From NCBI GenBank assembly GCA_035556655.1, contig DATMFW010000030.1, forward strand, positions 1 to 35,251: a stretch of 35,251 nt of DNA, in the 5' to 3' direction. Positions 7,726 to 17,160 of this stretch are shown here, piece after piece (the first letter of the stretch is position 1; each line of letters begins with the position of its first letter). The notes beneath the pieces were generated by a model that was given only the letters and a program-made list of their open reading frames with translations, made no database searches and had not been told where the DNA came from. This DNA is from JBDSKH01 sp035556655. GTDB taxonomy: Bacteria; Actinomycetota; Actinomycetes; Actinomycetales; Microbacteriaceae. A program made the position numbers and the translations under genes.

Positions 7726-9378
7726 GTGGCCGACGCCGACCTCGTGTTCACCGGGGGTGCCGTCTTCACGGCCGACACGGTGCGCTCCCGTGCCGGTGCC
7801 GTCGCCGTGCGAGGCGGACGCATCGTCGCCGTCGGACACGACGTCGGCGAACTGATCGGAGCGCGGACCGAGGTCGTCGATCTCGCGGGCCGGATGCTGC
7901 TCCCCGGCTTCCAGGACGCGCACGTCCACCCGGTCTGGGGCGGACTCGACCTGCTGCGCTGCACGCTGTCGGAGGCGCGCGGACAGGACGAGACGCTCGC
8001 GACCGTGCGCGCCTACGCCGACAGCCACCCGGAGGCCGAGTGGATCCTGGGCGGCGGCTGGTCGATGGCCGACTATCCCGGCGGCACCCCGCGGGCCGAT
8101 GTGCTCGACGCCGTGGTGCCCGATCGGCCGGCCTTCCTGATCAACCGTGACGGCCATGGGGCCTGGGTGAACTCGCGCACGCTCGAGCTCGCCGGCATCG
8201 ACGCGAACACCCCCGACCCGGCCGACGGCCGCATCGAGCGCGACCCCGACGGCCGGCCGGGCGGGACCCTGCACGAGGGAGCCATGGGTCTTGTCAAGGC
8301 GCTGCTTCCCGAGGACACCGAGGACACGATGCTCGCCGCCGTCCTCGAGGGCCAGCGCTTCCTGCACGAGCGCGGGGTCACGGCCTGGCAGGATGCCGCG
8401 CTCGGCGACTACGGCGACGCCGGCAATCCGGGCCCGGCGTACCTCGATGCGGCGGAACGGGGCCTGCTCACAGCACGCGTCGTCGGCGCGCTGTGGTTCG
8501 AGCGTGGGCGCGGGGCCGAGCAGATCCCCGAGCTGATCGAGAAGCGGGACCGCTGGCGAGCAGGACGCTTCCAGGCGCGCAGCGTCAAGATCATGCAGGA
8601 CGGCGTGCCCGAGAACTTCACCGCCTCGATGCTGGAGCCGTACTGCGATGCGCACGGTCAGCGCGACCTCGGTGCCGGCATCCCGTTCTTCCCGCCCGAG
8701 GTGCTGCGGGACGCGGTCCCCGCGCTCGATGCCGCCGGATTCCAGGTGCATTTCCACGCGATCGGCGACCGCGCCGTCCGCGACTGCCTCGACGCGGTCG
8801 AGGAGGCGATCCTGCGCAACGGCCGAAGCGACAACCGGCACCACATCGCGCACCTGCAGGTGGTGCACCCCGATGACGTCCCGCGGTTCCGCCAGCTGGG
8901 CGTGGCCGCCACCATGCAGTCGCTGTGGGCCGCGCTCGAACCGCAGATGATCGAGTTGACCCTGCCCTTCCTCGGAGACCGTCGTGCGGCCTGGCAGTAC
9001 CCGTTCGGAGATCTGCTGCGCAGCGGCGCGGTGCTCGCCGCGGGCAGCGACTGGTCGGTGTCGACGCCGAACCCGCTCGCGGCGATCCACGTGGCCGTCA
9101 ACCGGCTCGCCGCCCCGGGCGAGGAGGAGGGCGAGTACGAGGTCTTCCTGCCCGAGCAGCGGATCGATCTGGCGAGTTCGCTCACCGCCTACACCGCCGG
9201 TTCCGCCTGGGTGAACCACCTGGATCGTGAGACGGGCACGATCGAGGAGGGCAAGCTCGCGGACCTCGTCGTGCTCGACCGGGACCCGTTCGCGGGGCCG
9301 CCGGAGCAGATCGGCGAGACCCGGGTGCTGCAGACCTTCGTCGAGGGCGCGCGCGTGCATGCGGCGCCGGACGCGTAG
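7726..9378 (+). CDS. YtcJ-like metal-dependent amidohydrolase
   Basis: The 550-aa enzyme belongs to the amidohydrolase superfamily, Amidohydro_3/YtcJ branch. Visible metal- and substrate-site elements are HVHP (His66, His68), HFHAIGD (His342, His344), HIAHLQ (His376) and the late GSDW (Asp442). A SVKIMQDG segment precedes them, where many relatives have a structural or metal-bridging Lys. No signal peptide is visible, so it is probably cytoplasmic. The GTG start is well placed after AGGAGG (7716-7721), 12 bp after the second permease, so the enzyme may hydrolyse the imported compound. Family members act on varied amides and N-acyl compounds; the substrate cannot be named from sequence. Its TAG stop is also the first half of a -10-like TAGCCT for the next gene. 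Confidence 0.88.
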   Translation: MADADLVFTGGAVFTADTVRSRAGAVAVRGGRIVAVGHDVGELIGARTEVVDLAGRMLLPGFQDAHVHPVWGGLDLLRCTLSEARGQDETLATVRAYADSHPEAEWILGGGWSMADYPGGTPRADVLDAVVPDRPAFLINRDGHGAWVNSRTLELAGIDANTPDPADGRIERDPDGRPGGTLHEGAMGLVKALLPEDTEDTMLAAVLEGQRFLHERGVTAWQDAALGDYGDAGNPGPAYLDAAERGLLTARVVGALWFERGRGAEQIPELIEKRDRWRAGRFQARSVKIMQDGVPENFTASMLEPYCDAHGQRDLGAGIPFFPPEVLRDAVPALDAAGFQVHFHAIGDRAVRDCLDAVEEAILRNGRSDNRHHIAHLQVVHPDDVPRFRQLGVAATMQSLWAALEPQMIELTLPFLGDRRAAWQYPFGDLLRSGAVLAAGSDWSVSTPNPLAAIHVAVNRLAAPGEEEGEYEVFLPEQRIDLASSLTAYTAGSAWVNHLDRETGTIEEGKLADLVVLDRDPFAGPPEQIGETRVLQTFVEGARVHAAPDA

Positions 9379-9381
9379 CCT
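9376..9381 (+). promoter_or_regulatory. -10-like box TAGCCT for FKBP gene, fused to upstream stop codon
   Basis: TAGCCT matches TANNNT and ends 6 nt before ATG 9388, the spacing expected for a leaderless transcript. Its TAG is the stop codon of the amidohydrolase gene. The run of six G between the box and the ATG could alternatively act as a ribosome-binding site. No convincing -35 is seen. Confidence 0.5.
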
Positions 9382-9387
9382 GGGGGG

Positions 9388-9756
9388 ATGAGCGAACTCA
9401 GCAAGCCAGAGATCGAACCCACCATGGGCGAGGCGCCCACCCAGCTGGTCAGCACCGACCTCGTGGTCGGCGACGGGGCCGAGGCCACGCCCGGCGCCAC
9501 CGTCGACGTGCACTACGTCGGCGTCGACTTCGAGACAGGGGAGCAGTTCGACGCGAGCTGGGACCGCGGTTCGTCGATCCAGTTCCCGCTCAACGGGCTG
9601 ATCCGCGGCTGGCAGGAGGGCATCCCGGGCATGAAGGTCGGCGGTCGCCGCCAGCTGATCTGCCCGCCCGAGTACGCCTACGGACCCGTCGGCGGCGGGC
9701 ACCGGCTGAGCGGCCGCTCCCTGGTCTTCGTGATCGACCTGCTCGGCGTGAAGTAG
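9388..9756 (+). CDS. FKBP-type peptidyl-prolyl isomerase
   Basis: The 122-aa protein is a single FKBP domain that would catalyse cis-trans isomerisation of prolyl bonds in the cytoplasm; no signal peptide is present. Family hallmarks are VDVHYVGVDFETGEQFDASW, the FPLNGLIRGWQEGIPGMKVG core, and RQLICPPEYAYG. The Trp in the core segment and the YAYG loop match active-site positions of small bacterial FKBPs. It follows the amidohydrolase by 9 bp but has its own -10-like box. Substrates are unknown. Confidence 0.93.
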   Translation: MSELSKPEIEPTMGEAPTQLVSTDLVVGDGAEATPGATVDVHYVGVDFETGEQFDASWDRGSSIQFPLNGLIRGWQEGIPGMKVGGRRQLICPPEYAYGPVGGGHRLSGRSLVFVIDLLGVK

Positions 9757-9771
9757 TCCCGCCGGCCCCGG

Positions 9772-9777
9772 TACCCT
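9772..9777 (+). promoter_or_regulatory. -10-like box TACCCT before hisE (leaderless spacing)
   Basis: TACCCT fits TANNNT and lies 6 nt before the GTG start of hisE (9784). There is no Shine-Dalgarno-like sequence between the box and the start, so a leaderless mRNA is the simplest reading. No clear -35 element is visible. Confidence 0.5.
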
Positions 9778-9783
9778 GAGAGC

Positions 9784-10047
9784 GTGAAGACCTTCGATGC
9801 GCTCTGGGAGGAGCTGGAACTCAAGGCCGCCGAGCGGCCCGCCGGTTCGGGCACCGTGGCCGAGCTCGACGCCGGGGTCCACGCGATCGGCAAGAAGATC
9901 GTCGAGGAGGCCGCCGAGGTCTGGATGGCCGCCGAATACCAGTCGGCGGAGGAGCTCTCGGAGGAGATCTCGCAGCTGATCTACCACCTGCAGGTGCTCA
10001 TGCTGGCGAAGGGTCTCACGCCGTCGGACGTCTACCGACATCTCTGA
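9784..10047 (+). CDS. hisE: Phosphoribosyl-ATP pyrophosphatase
   Basis: This 87-aa all-alpha enzyme hydrolyses phosphoribosyl-ATP to phosphoribosyl-AMP, the second step of histidine synthesis. The Glu-rich motif KKIVEEAAEVWMAAE supplies the metal-binding acidic residues, and SEEISQLIYHLQVLM is the second conserved helix. It is a stand-alone HisE; hisI, its usual fusion partner in enterobacteria, is separate downstream. The start is GTG without a ribosome-binding site, 6 nt after TACCCT. hisG begins 40 bp later with its own GAAGGA site (10076-10081), so both are probably on one transcript. Confidence 0.95.
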   Translation: MKTFDALWEELELKAAERPAGSGTVAELDAGVHAIGKKIVEEAAEVWMAAEYQSAEELSEEISQLIYHLQVLMLAKGLTPSDVYRHL

Positions 10048-10087
10048 ATCGCAACCGACACCCCGTCTCGACCACGAAGGACCCCGC

Positions 10088-10927
10088 ATGTTGCGAATCG
10101 CCGTGCCCAACAAGGGCACGCTGTCAGAGTCTGCCGCCGCGATGCTGCAGGAGGCCGGTTACCTCACCCGGCGCGACCCCAAAGAACTCATCGTCACCGA
10201 CACCCGCAACGACGTCGAGTTCTTCTACCTGCGTCCCCGCGACATCGCGACCTACGTCGGCTCGGGTGCGCTCGACGTCGGCATCACCGGCCGCGACCTG
10301 CTGCTCGACGCCGAGTCCCCCGCACACGAGATCGACGAACTCGACTTCGGGGCGTCGACCTTCCGGTTCGCGGGCCCGATCGGCCGGTTCACCGACCTGA
10401 CGAGCCTCTCCGGCGTCCGCGTCGCGACGAGCTACGACGGCCTGGTGAGCGCGTTCCTGGCTCGCGAGGGCGTCGAGGCGACGGTGGTGCGACTCGACGG
10501 CGCGGTGGAGTCGGCCGTGCGGCTCGGCGTCGCAGATGCGGTCGCGGATGTCGTCGAGACCGGTCGCACCCTCGAGAAGCAGGGGCTGGAGATCTTCGGC
10601 CCCGTCATCCTGCAGTCCAGCGCCGTGCTGATCTCGGCACAGCCGGACCTGCCGGGCCTGGCGACGCTGCGCCGGCGACTGCAGGGCGTCATGGTCGCCC
10701 ACCAGTACGTGCTGATGGACTACGACCTGCCCGCCGCCCTCGTCGACCGCGCGTCGAAGATCACGCCCGGTCTGGAGTCGCCGACGGTGTCACCGCTGCG
10801 TGACAGCGACTGGGTCGCGGTGCGCGTGATGGTCCCGCGCGTCGAGACCAATCACCTGATGGACGAGCTGTACGCCCTCGGCGCCCGCGCCATCCTGGTC
10901 AGCTCGATCCACGCCGCACGGATATGA
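10088..10927 (+). CDS. hisG: ATP phosphoribosyltransferase, long form
   Basis: HisG (279 aa) joins ATP and PRPP in the first committed step of histidine synthesis. The catalytic domain starts LRIAVPNKGTLSESAAAML, and the PRPP loop is DAVADVVETGRTL. The length and the C-terminal segment (about 205-279, including DWVAVRVMVPRVE) show the long form, which has an ACT-like regulatory domain and is typically feedback-inhibited by histidine without needing HisZ. ATG 10088 follows GAAGGA by 6 nt. The stop overlaps hisF as ATGA. Confidence 0.96.
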   Translation: MLRIAVPNKGTLSESAAAMLQEAGYLTRRDPKELIVTDTRNDVEFFYLRPRDIATYVGSGALDVGITGRDLLLDAESPAHEIDELDFGASTFRFAGPIGRFTDLTSLSGVRVATSYDGLVSAFLAREGVEATVVRLDGAVESAVRLGVADAVADVVETGRTLEKQGLEIFGPVILQSSAVLISAQPDLPGLATLRRRLQGVMVAHQYVLMDYDLPAALVDRASKITPGLESPTVSPLRDSDWVAVRVMVPRVETNHLMDELYALGARAILVSSIHAARI

Positions 10928-11676
10928 GCGTCGCCGTCCGGGTCATCCCGTGTCTCGACGTGGCGGCCGGCCGGGTCGTCAAGGGCGTGAACTTCCTCGA
11001 CCTGCTGGACGCCGGGGACCCCGTCGAGCTGGCCCGCCGCTACTACGAGCAGGGCGCCGACGAGGTCACCTTCCTCGATGTCACCGCGACCGTCGAGGAC
11101 CGCGCCACCATGTACGACACGGTCACCGCGACCGCCGAGCAGGTCTTCATCCCGCTCACCGTGGGCGGGGGAGTCCGCAGCGCGGACGACGTCGCCCGCC
11201 TGCTGGCCAGCGGCGCCGACAAGGTCGGGGTGAACAGCGCGGCGCTCGCCCGGCCGGAACTGATCGGTGAGATCGCCGACCGGTTCGGAGCGCAGGTGCT
11301 GGTACTGAGCCTCGATGTCAAGCGGCGCGGGGACGGCTTCGTGGTCACCACCCACGGCGGGCGCACCGAGACCGACCGGGATGCCGTGGCCTGGGCCGCC
11401 GAGGCGGTCGAGCGGGGAGCGGGGGAGTTGCTGGTCAACTCGATCGATGCCGACGGCACCAAGGAGGGTTTCGACCTGGAGCTGGTACGCGCGATCCGCG
11501 CCGTCAGCTCGGTCCCGGTGATCGCCAGCGGCGGCGCCGGCGCGCTCGAGCATTTCGCCCCGGCCGTCGCCGCGGGTGCCGATGCGGTGCTGGCGGCCTC
11601 GGTGTTCCACCGCGGCGAACTCACGGTCGGACAGGTCAAGGACGCGCTCCGCGCGGAAGGGGTGTCGGTGCGATGA
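10924..11676 (+). CDS. hisF: Imidazole glycerol phosphate synthase cyclase subunit
   Basis: HisF (250 aa) is the cyclase half of IGP synthase. It uses ammonia from its partner HisH to form imidazole glycerol phosphate and AICAR. The (beta-alpha)8 barrel carries both catalytic aspartates: Asp12 in IPCLDVAAGRVVKG and Asp131 in LSLDVKRRG. Phosphate-binding loops VGGGVRSADD and ASGGAGALEHF are present. hisH is not in this window. The gene overlaps hisG and hisI by 4 nt each, so it is tightly coupled. Confidence 0.96.
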   Translation: MSVAVRVIPCLDVAAGRVVKGVNFLDLLDAGDPVELARRYYEQGADEVTFLDVTATVEDRATMYDTVTATAEQVFIPLTVGGGVRSADDVARLLASGADKVGVNSAALARPELIGEIADRFGAQVLVLSLDVKRRGDGFVVTTHGGRTETDRDAVAWAAEAVERGAGELLVNSIDADGTKEGFDLELVRAIRAVSSVPVIASGGAGALEHFAPAVAAGADAVLAASVFHRGELTVGQVKDALRAEGVSVR

Positions 11677-12017
11677 ACGAGGTGCTGCAGCGGGTGTCGT
11701 TCGATGACCGCGGCCTGATCCCGGCGATCATCCAGCAGCACGACACCGGCGAGGTGCTCATGCTCGGCTACATGGACGCCGAGGCGCTGCGCCGTACCCT
11801 CACCGAGGGTCGGGTGACCTTCTGGTCGCGCAGCCGCCAGGAGTACTGGCGCAAGGGCGACACCAGCGGCAACGTGCAGTACGTGCGCGGCGCGGCCCTG
11901 GACTGCGACGGCGATACCCTGCTGGTGCAGGTCGAGCAGGTCGGACCCGCCTGTCACACCGGCGCCCGCGCCTGCTTCGACGTCGATCCCCTTCAGCCCC
12001 GCATCGGAGAACCGTGA
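11673..12017 (+). CDS. hisI: Phosphoribosyl-AMP cyclohydrolase
   Basis: This 114-aa enzyme opens the purine ring of phosphoribosyl-AMP, the third histidine step. The metal-site motifs DCDGD and CHTGARACF are intact, together with GYMDAEALRRTL and FWSRSRQEYWRKGDTSGN. It lacks a HisE domain, consistent with the separate hisE upstream. It overlaps hisF (ATGA) and trpE (GTGA), so this is the seam where histidine and tryptophan genes join. Confidence 0.96.
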   Translation: MNEVLQRVSFDDRGLIPAIIQQHDTGEVLMLGYMDAEALRRTLTEGRVTFWSRSRQEYWRKGDTSGNVQYVRGAALDCDGDTLLVQVEQVGPACHTGARACFDVDPLQPRIGEP

Positions 12018-13534
12018 CGACGACCAACCGGGCCGCCTTCGATGCGGCCGTCGCATCCGGCCACCGCGCCGTGCCGGTGCTGCGCGAGCTCTTCGCCGAC
12101 GGCGAGACACCGATCGGCGTGTACCGCAAGCTCGCGATGGGCCGTCCGGGCACCTTCCTGCTGGAGTCCGCCGAGCAGGGCGGCATCTGGTCGCGCTGGT
12201 CGTTCGTCGGGGTCGGGTCGCTCGGGGTGCTCACCCAGGACGGCGACACGGCCACCTGGCTCGATTACGGCATCCCGGCCTCGCGTGCGCTCGGCGAGGA
12301 CGCCCCCACGGCCCCGCTCGAGGCGCTGACCCACCTCTACCGGCGCTGGAGCACTCCGCACGTCGACGGCCATCCGCCGCTCACGGGCGGACTCGTGGGT
12401 TTCATCGGCTGGGAGGCGGTCCGCCAGCTGGAACGTCTTCCGCAGGTGCCGCCCGCCGATTTCGCCGTGCCCGGCCAGGCGATGAGCTTCGTCTCGGAGC
12501 TCGTGGTCCTTGATCACCGCAACGGCACCGCGACGCTGATCGCCACCGCGCTCAACGACGGCACCGACGACGCGGATGCGATGTGGGCCCACGCGCAGGA
12601 CCGTCTCGACACGCTGCAGCACGGTCTCGCCGCGCCCTCGGAAGCCTGGCTCGCCGACGTCGACCTGACGGTGACGCCCGACCCGCGGCCGCGCCTGCAG
12701 CCCGCGGAGTACCACGCGGCGATCGAGCGATCGAAGCAGTACATCCGCGACGGCGACGTGTTCCAGGTGGTCATCTCGCAGCGCTTCGACCACGAGCTCA
12801 CCGCGGAACCGATCGACGTCTACCGGGTGCTGCGGGCGCTCAACCCCAGCCCGTACATGTATCTGCTCACCCTCGACAGCCCGGCGGGCGAGACCTATTC
12901 GATCGTCGGCTCGAGCCCCGAGGCGCTGGTGAAGGTGCAGGACGGCCGGGTCTACACCCACCCGATCGCCGGCTCGCGGCCGCGCGGCGAGACGCCGGAG
13001 CGCGACCTCGAGCTGGCCGACGAACTGCTCGCCGATCCGAAGGAGCAGGCCGAGCACCTCATGCTCGTCGATCTCGCCCGCAACGACCTGTCGAAGGTGT
13101 GCACGGCCGGATCGGTCGAGGTGACCGAGTTCATGCAGGTCGAACGATTCAGCCACATCATGCACCTGGTCTCCAGTGTCGAGGGCGACCTGCGCCCCGA
13201 CGCGACCCCGATCGACGTCTTCCGCGCGACGTTCCCTGCGGGCACCCTGTCGGGGGCGCCGAAGCCCCGTGCCCTGGAGATCATCGACGAGCTCGAGGTG
13301 GCGCAGCGCGGCGTGTACGGCGGCGTCGTCGGATACTTCGGGCTGGCCGGAGACGCCGATCTGGCGATCGCCATCCGGACGGCCACGATCGCCGGCGGCC
13401 TCGCGCGGGTCCAGGCCGGTGCCGGGCTGGTCGCCGACTCCGACCCGCAGGCCGAGCACCAGGAGGCCCAGAACAAGGCGGCGGCGCCGCTGCGTGCCGT
13501 CGCGATCGCGAACGCCATGCGGAGGCTGCGGTGA
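12014..13534 (+). CDS. trpE: Anthranilate synthase component I
   Basis: TrpE (506 aa) converts chorismate to anthranilate with ammonia from TrpG. The N-terminal LLES tryptophan-binding motif (TFLLESAEQGG) is present, so feedback inhibition is expected. The chorismate-binding half includes YSIVGSSPEALV, HPIAGSRPRG, LVDLARNDLSKV and FPAGTLSGAPKPRA. The GTG start lies in the hisI stop, leaving no room for a leader peptide or attenuator directly before trpE. trpG and trpD are not present in this window. Confidence 0.95.
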   Translation: MTTTNRAAFDAAVASGHRAVPVLRELFADGETPIGVYRKLAMGRPGTFLLESAEQGGIWSRWSFVGVGSLGVLTQDGDTATWLDYGIPASRALGEDAPTAPLEALTHLYRRWSTPHVDGHPPLTGGLVGFIGWEAVRQLERLPQVPPADFAVPGQAMSFVSELVVLDHRNGTATLIATALNDGTDDADAMWAHAQDRLDTLQHGLAAPSEAWLADVDLTVTPDPRPRLQPAEYHAAIERSKQYIRDGDVFQVVISQRFDHELTAEPIDVYRVLRALNPSPYMYLLTLDSPAGETYSIVGSSPEALVKVQDGRVYTHPIAGSRPRGETPERDLELADELLADPKEQAEHLMLVDLARNDLSKVCTAGSVEVTEFMQVERFSHIMHLVSSVEGDLRPDATPIDVFRATFPAGTLSGAPKPRALEIIDELEVAQRGVYGGVVGYFGLAGDADLAIAIRTATIAGGLARVQAGAGLVADSDPQAEHQEAQNKAAAPLRAVAIANAMRRLR

Positions 13535-14106
13535 CCCCGGCCCGGTTGCGGCTGCTCTCGATGGCGCTGATCGTGCTCGAGGCGGGCCTGGTGTCGTTGT
13601 CCTGGTCGCAGACCTGGTACCTGATCCGGCTCTCCGGCAGCGAGTACCCCGTCGGCGGCGACATCGCCGGGGGAGCGCTGCTGCCGCTCGCGCTGGCCTC
13701 GCTCACCCTGGTGCTCGCCCTGGCGCTGGCGGGTCCGGTGTTCCGGGTGATCCTCGGCGTGCTGGATGCGCTGCTGGGGGTGTGCGTGGTCGTGGTCGGC
13801 GCCTGGTCGCTGAGCGACCCGGTCCGCGCCTCGCTTCCGGTCCTCGTGGAGGGCACCGGGATCGCCTCGGCGGACGCGCTGGCAGAGGCCGTCACCGGCA
13901 CCGTCGCGACCGCCTGGCCGTTCGTCGGACTGGCGGGGGGCGCGCTGATGATCCTCACCGGCATCGGCGTCGCGGCCACATCGCGGGCCTGGCCGGCCGG
14001 CGGAGGCCGCTACACCCGCACCCGCGCGGTGACCCCGGAGGGCAGCGCGATCCAGGACTGGGATGCGCTGAGCGACGGCGAGGACCCGACCGACCCGTCC
14101 CGCTAG
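13531..14106 (+). CDS. Trp-operon-associated membrane protein
   Basis: The 191-aa protein has about four hydrophobic segments (roughly residues 8-27, 45-66, 70-93 and 128-150) and a charged, probably cytoplasmic tail ending TDPSR. It resembles the actinobacterial 'trp region conserved membrane protein' family found beside trpE and trpC. Its function is unknown. The conserved position suggests a role tied to tryptophan synthesis or transport, but nothing in the sequence proves it. The GTG start overlaps the trpE stop. The TAG stop is shared with a -10-like TAGACT. Confidence 0.8.
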   Translation: MTPARLRLLSMALIVLEAGLVSLSWSQTWYLIRLSGSEYPVGGDIAGGALLPLALASLTLVLALALAGPVFRVILGVLDALLGVCVVVVGAWSLSDPVRASLPVLVEGTGIASADALAEAVTGTVATAWPFVGLAGGALMILTGIGVAATSRAWPAGGGRYTRTRAVTPEGSAIQDWDALSDGEDPTDPSR

Positions 14107-14109
14107 ACT
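14104..14109 (+). promoter_or_regulatory. -10-like box TAGACT, fused to upstream stop codon
   Basis: TAGACT includes the TAG stop of the trp membrane protein gene. The next start, GTG 14140, follows GAAGGAG (14128-14134), so a transcript from here would have a short leader of about 24 nt. No good -35 is visible. It may be an internal promoter for the HGxxPAAW protein and trpCBA. Confidence 0.4.
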
Positions 14110-14139
14110 TGCGGCAGTCCCACCCACGAAGGAGCACGA

Positions 14140-14391
14140 GTGAGCGACGAGAACGAGCCCGGCCACGGCAACTCCCCGGCGGCCTGGGTCGCGGTGACGA
14201 TCATGCTGGTCGCGTTCACGATCGGAACCGTCGCATTCTGGTTCAACGGCCAGCCCGATTCCCCCGACCTGGCGTGGCTGGTCTGGGCCTCGGTCGGTCT
14301 GCTCGTGCTCGGGCCCATCGTCGGTGCCGTGCTGGCCAAGCTCGGCTACGGCGTCAACGGCCCGCGGTACGCGCCCAAGGCGCATCAGTAG
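14140..14391 (+). CDS. Small HGxxPAAW-family membrane protein
   Basis: This 83-aa protein carries the motif HGNSPAAWV near its N-terminus (His-Gly-x-x-Pro-Ala-Ala-Trp), followed by two hydrophobic segments (about 17-36 and 46-67) and a basic tail. The family is known by this motif from actinobacteria, often beside trpC, and has no assigned function. The GTG start has a strong GAAGGAG site. The gene ends 1 bp before the trpC start, so the two should be co-translated. A membrane anchor or accessory role for the pathway is only a guess. Confidence 0.85.
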   Translation: MSDENEPGHGNSPAAWVAVTIMLVAFTIGTVAFWFNGQPDSPDLAWLVWASVGLLVLGPIVGAVLAKLGYGVNGPRYAPKAHQ

Positions 14392-14392
14392 G

Positions 14393-15168
14393 GTGCTCGA
14401 CGAACTCGTCGCCGGGGCTGTCGCAGACGCCTCGGCGCGTCGCGCTACGCGCGGCATCGCTCAGGTCGAGGCGGATGCGCTGGCCGCGCCGCCGGCACGT
14501 GACGCTCTCGCGGCGCTCGCCCCCGCATCCGGTGTGAAGATCATCGCCGAGGTGAAGCGCTCCAGTCCGTCGCGCGGCTCGCTCGCCCCGATCGCGGACC
14601 CCGCCGCCCTCGCCGTGTCGTACCAGACCGGCGGGGCGAGCGCGATCTCGGTGCTCACCGAGAGCCGCCGATTCGGCGGATCCCTGGAGGATCTCCAGAA
14701 CGTCCGGGCGGCCGTCGATGTCCCCGTGCTGCGCAAGGACTTCATCGTCGAGCCGTACCAGGTGCTCGAGGCCCGCGCCGCCGGCGCCGACCTGGTTCTG
14801 CTCATCGTCGCGGCGCTCGAGCAGGATGTCCTCGCCGAGCTGCACACGCTGATCGGAGAGCTGGGCATGACGGCGCTGGTCGAGGCGCATACCGCGGCGG
14901 AGGTGGATCGCGCCCTCGAACTGGGTGCCGCGGTCGTCGGGATCAACGCGCGCAACCTCAGCACGTTCGAACTCGACCGCGACCTGTTCGGCTCCCTCGC
15001 CGACAGCATCCCCTCCGGCGTTGTCCGCATCGCCGAGTCGGCCGTCCTCGAACCGGCCGACGTCACGCACTACCGCCAGGCCGGGGCGGATGTGGTGCTG
15101 GTCGGCGAGGCGCTGGTGACCGGTGAGGATCCGGTCGCGACGCTGCAGGAGTTCCTGGCGGCCGGCGC

Positions 15169-15172
<4 letters not shown>
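14393..15172 (+). CDS. trpC: Indole-3-glycerol phosphate synthase
   Basis: TrpC (259 aa) closes the indole ring from CdRP, the fourth tryptophan step. It is a stand-alone TIM barrel, not fused to TrpF. Key elements are IIAEVKRSSPSRG, VLRKDFIVEPYQVLEARAAG, ALVEAHTAAEVD, VGINARNLSTFELD and RIAESAV. I chose GTG 14393, one base after the preceding stop, because the protein then begins MLDELVAGAVADASAR as expected for the family; the longer open frame lies inside the upstream gene. No trpF is present. Actinobacteria usually use a bifunctional HisA/PriA isomerase for that step. Confidence 0.95.
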
Positions 15173-16376
<1,204 letters not shown>

Positions 16377-16380
<4 letters not shown>

Positions 16381-17150
16381 ATCCCGATCCGCCCACCGTC
16401 TCGGATGCGTTGCAGGGTTCCGGCGCGCTCATCGGCTACCTGCCGGTCGGCTTCCCCGACCTCGACACGAGCATCGACGCTGCCGTCGCGCTCGTCGACA
16501 ACGGCGTCGACGCCCTCGAACTCGGCCTGCCGTACTCCGATCCCGTGATGGACGGCCTGGCCATCCAGAAGGCGACCCAGACGGCGCTGGCGGGCGGGTT
16601 CCGCGTGCGCGACGTGTTCACCGCCGTGGAGCGCATCCGCGCGCGGGTCGACGCCCCGGTCCTGGTGATGACGTACTGGAACCCGGTCGTCCAGTACGGG
16701 GTCGACGCCTTCGCCGATTCCCTCCGCGACGCAGGCGGGGCGGGCCTCATCACGCCCGACATCACGCCCGATTCGGCCGCCGACTGGATCGCCACGAGCG
16801 AGCGCACCGGCCTCGACCGGGTCTTCCTCGCTGCGCCGAGCTCGACCGATGCCCGGCTGCGCGAGACCGTCGAGGCCAGCCGGGGCTTCGTCTACGCGGT
16901 GTCGACCATGGGCATCACCGGCGCGCGGGCCGACCTCGACGCCGCGGCGCGCACCCTCGTGGGCCGCCTGCGCGAGGCCGGCGTCGACAAGACCTGCGTC
17001 GGCATCGGCATCTCGACCGCCGACCAGGTGTCCGAGATCCTGGGATATGCCGACGGCGCCATCGTCGGATCGGCACTGGTGACCGCCCTCGCCGAGGGCG
17101 GCGTCGACGCGGTCGCGCGCGCGGCATCCGCACTGGCCGCGGGTAAGTAG
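16377..17150 (+). CDS. trpA: Tryptophan synthase alpha chain
   Basis: TrpA (257 aa) cleaves indole-3-glycerol phosphate and channels indole to TrpB. Catalytic residues Glu48 and Asp59 are present in ALELGLPYSDPVMDG, at the same spacing as in the E. coli enzyme. VMTYWNPVVQYGVD, LITPDITPDS, STMGITGAR and VGIGISTADQV are further family segments. It starts with GTG overlapping the trpB stop. The TAG stop is the first half of TAGACT, the presumed -10 of lgt. Confidence 0.96.
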
Positions 17151-17153
17151 ACT
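17148..17153 (+). promoter_or_regulatory. -10-like box TAGACT for lgt, fused to trpA stop
   Basis: TAGACT contains the trpA stop codon and ends 7 nt before the GTG start of lgt (17161). No ribosome-binding site lies between, so a leaderless transcript is likely. No -35 match is seen. Confidence 0.5.
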
Positions 17154-17160
17154 TCAGCAC

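Noticed and set aside
6709..10119. Minus-strand open frame of 1136 codons under the permease, amidohydrolase, FKBP and hisE genes
   Set aside because: Same codon-bias shadow; no recognisable domain and fully covered by real + strand genes.
12018..12100. Trp attenuator or T-box before trpE
   Set aside because: trpE starts inside the hisI stop, so there is no leader space, and no Trp-rich leader peptide is present.
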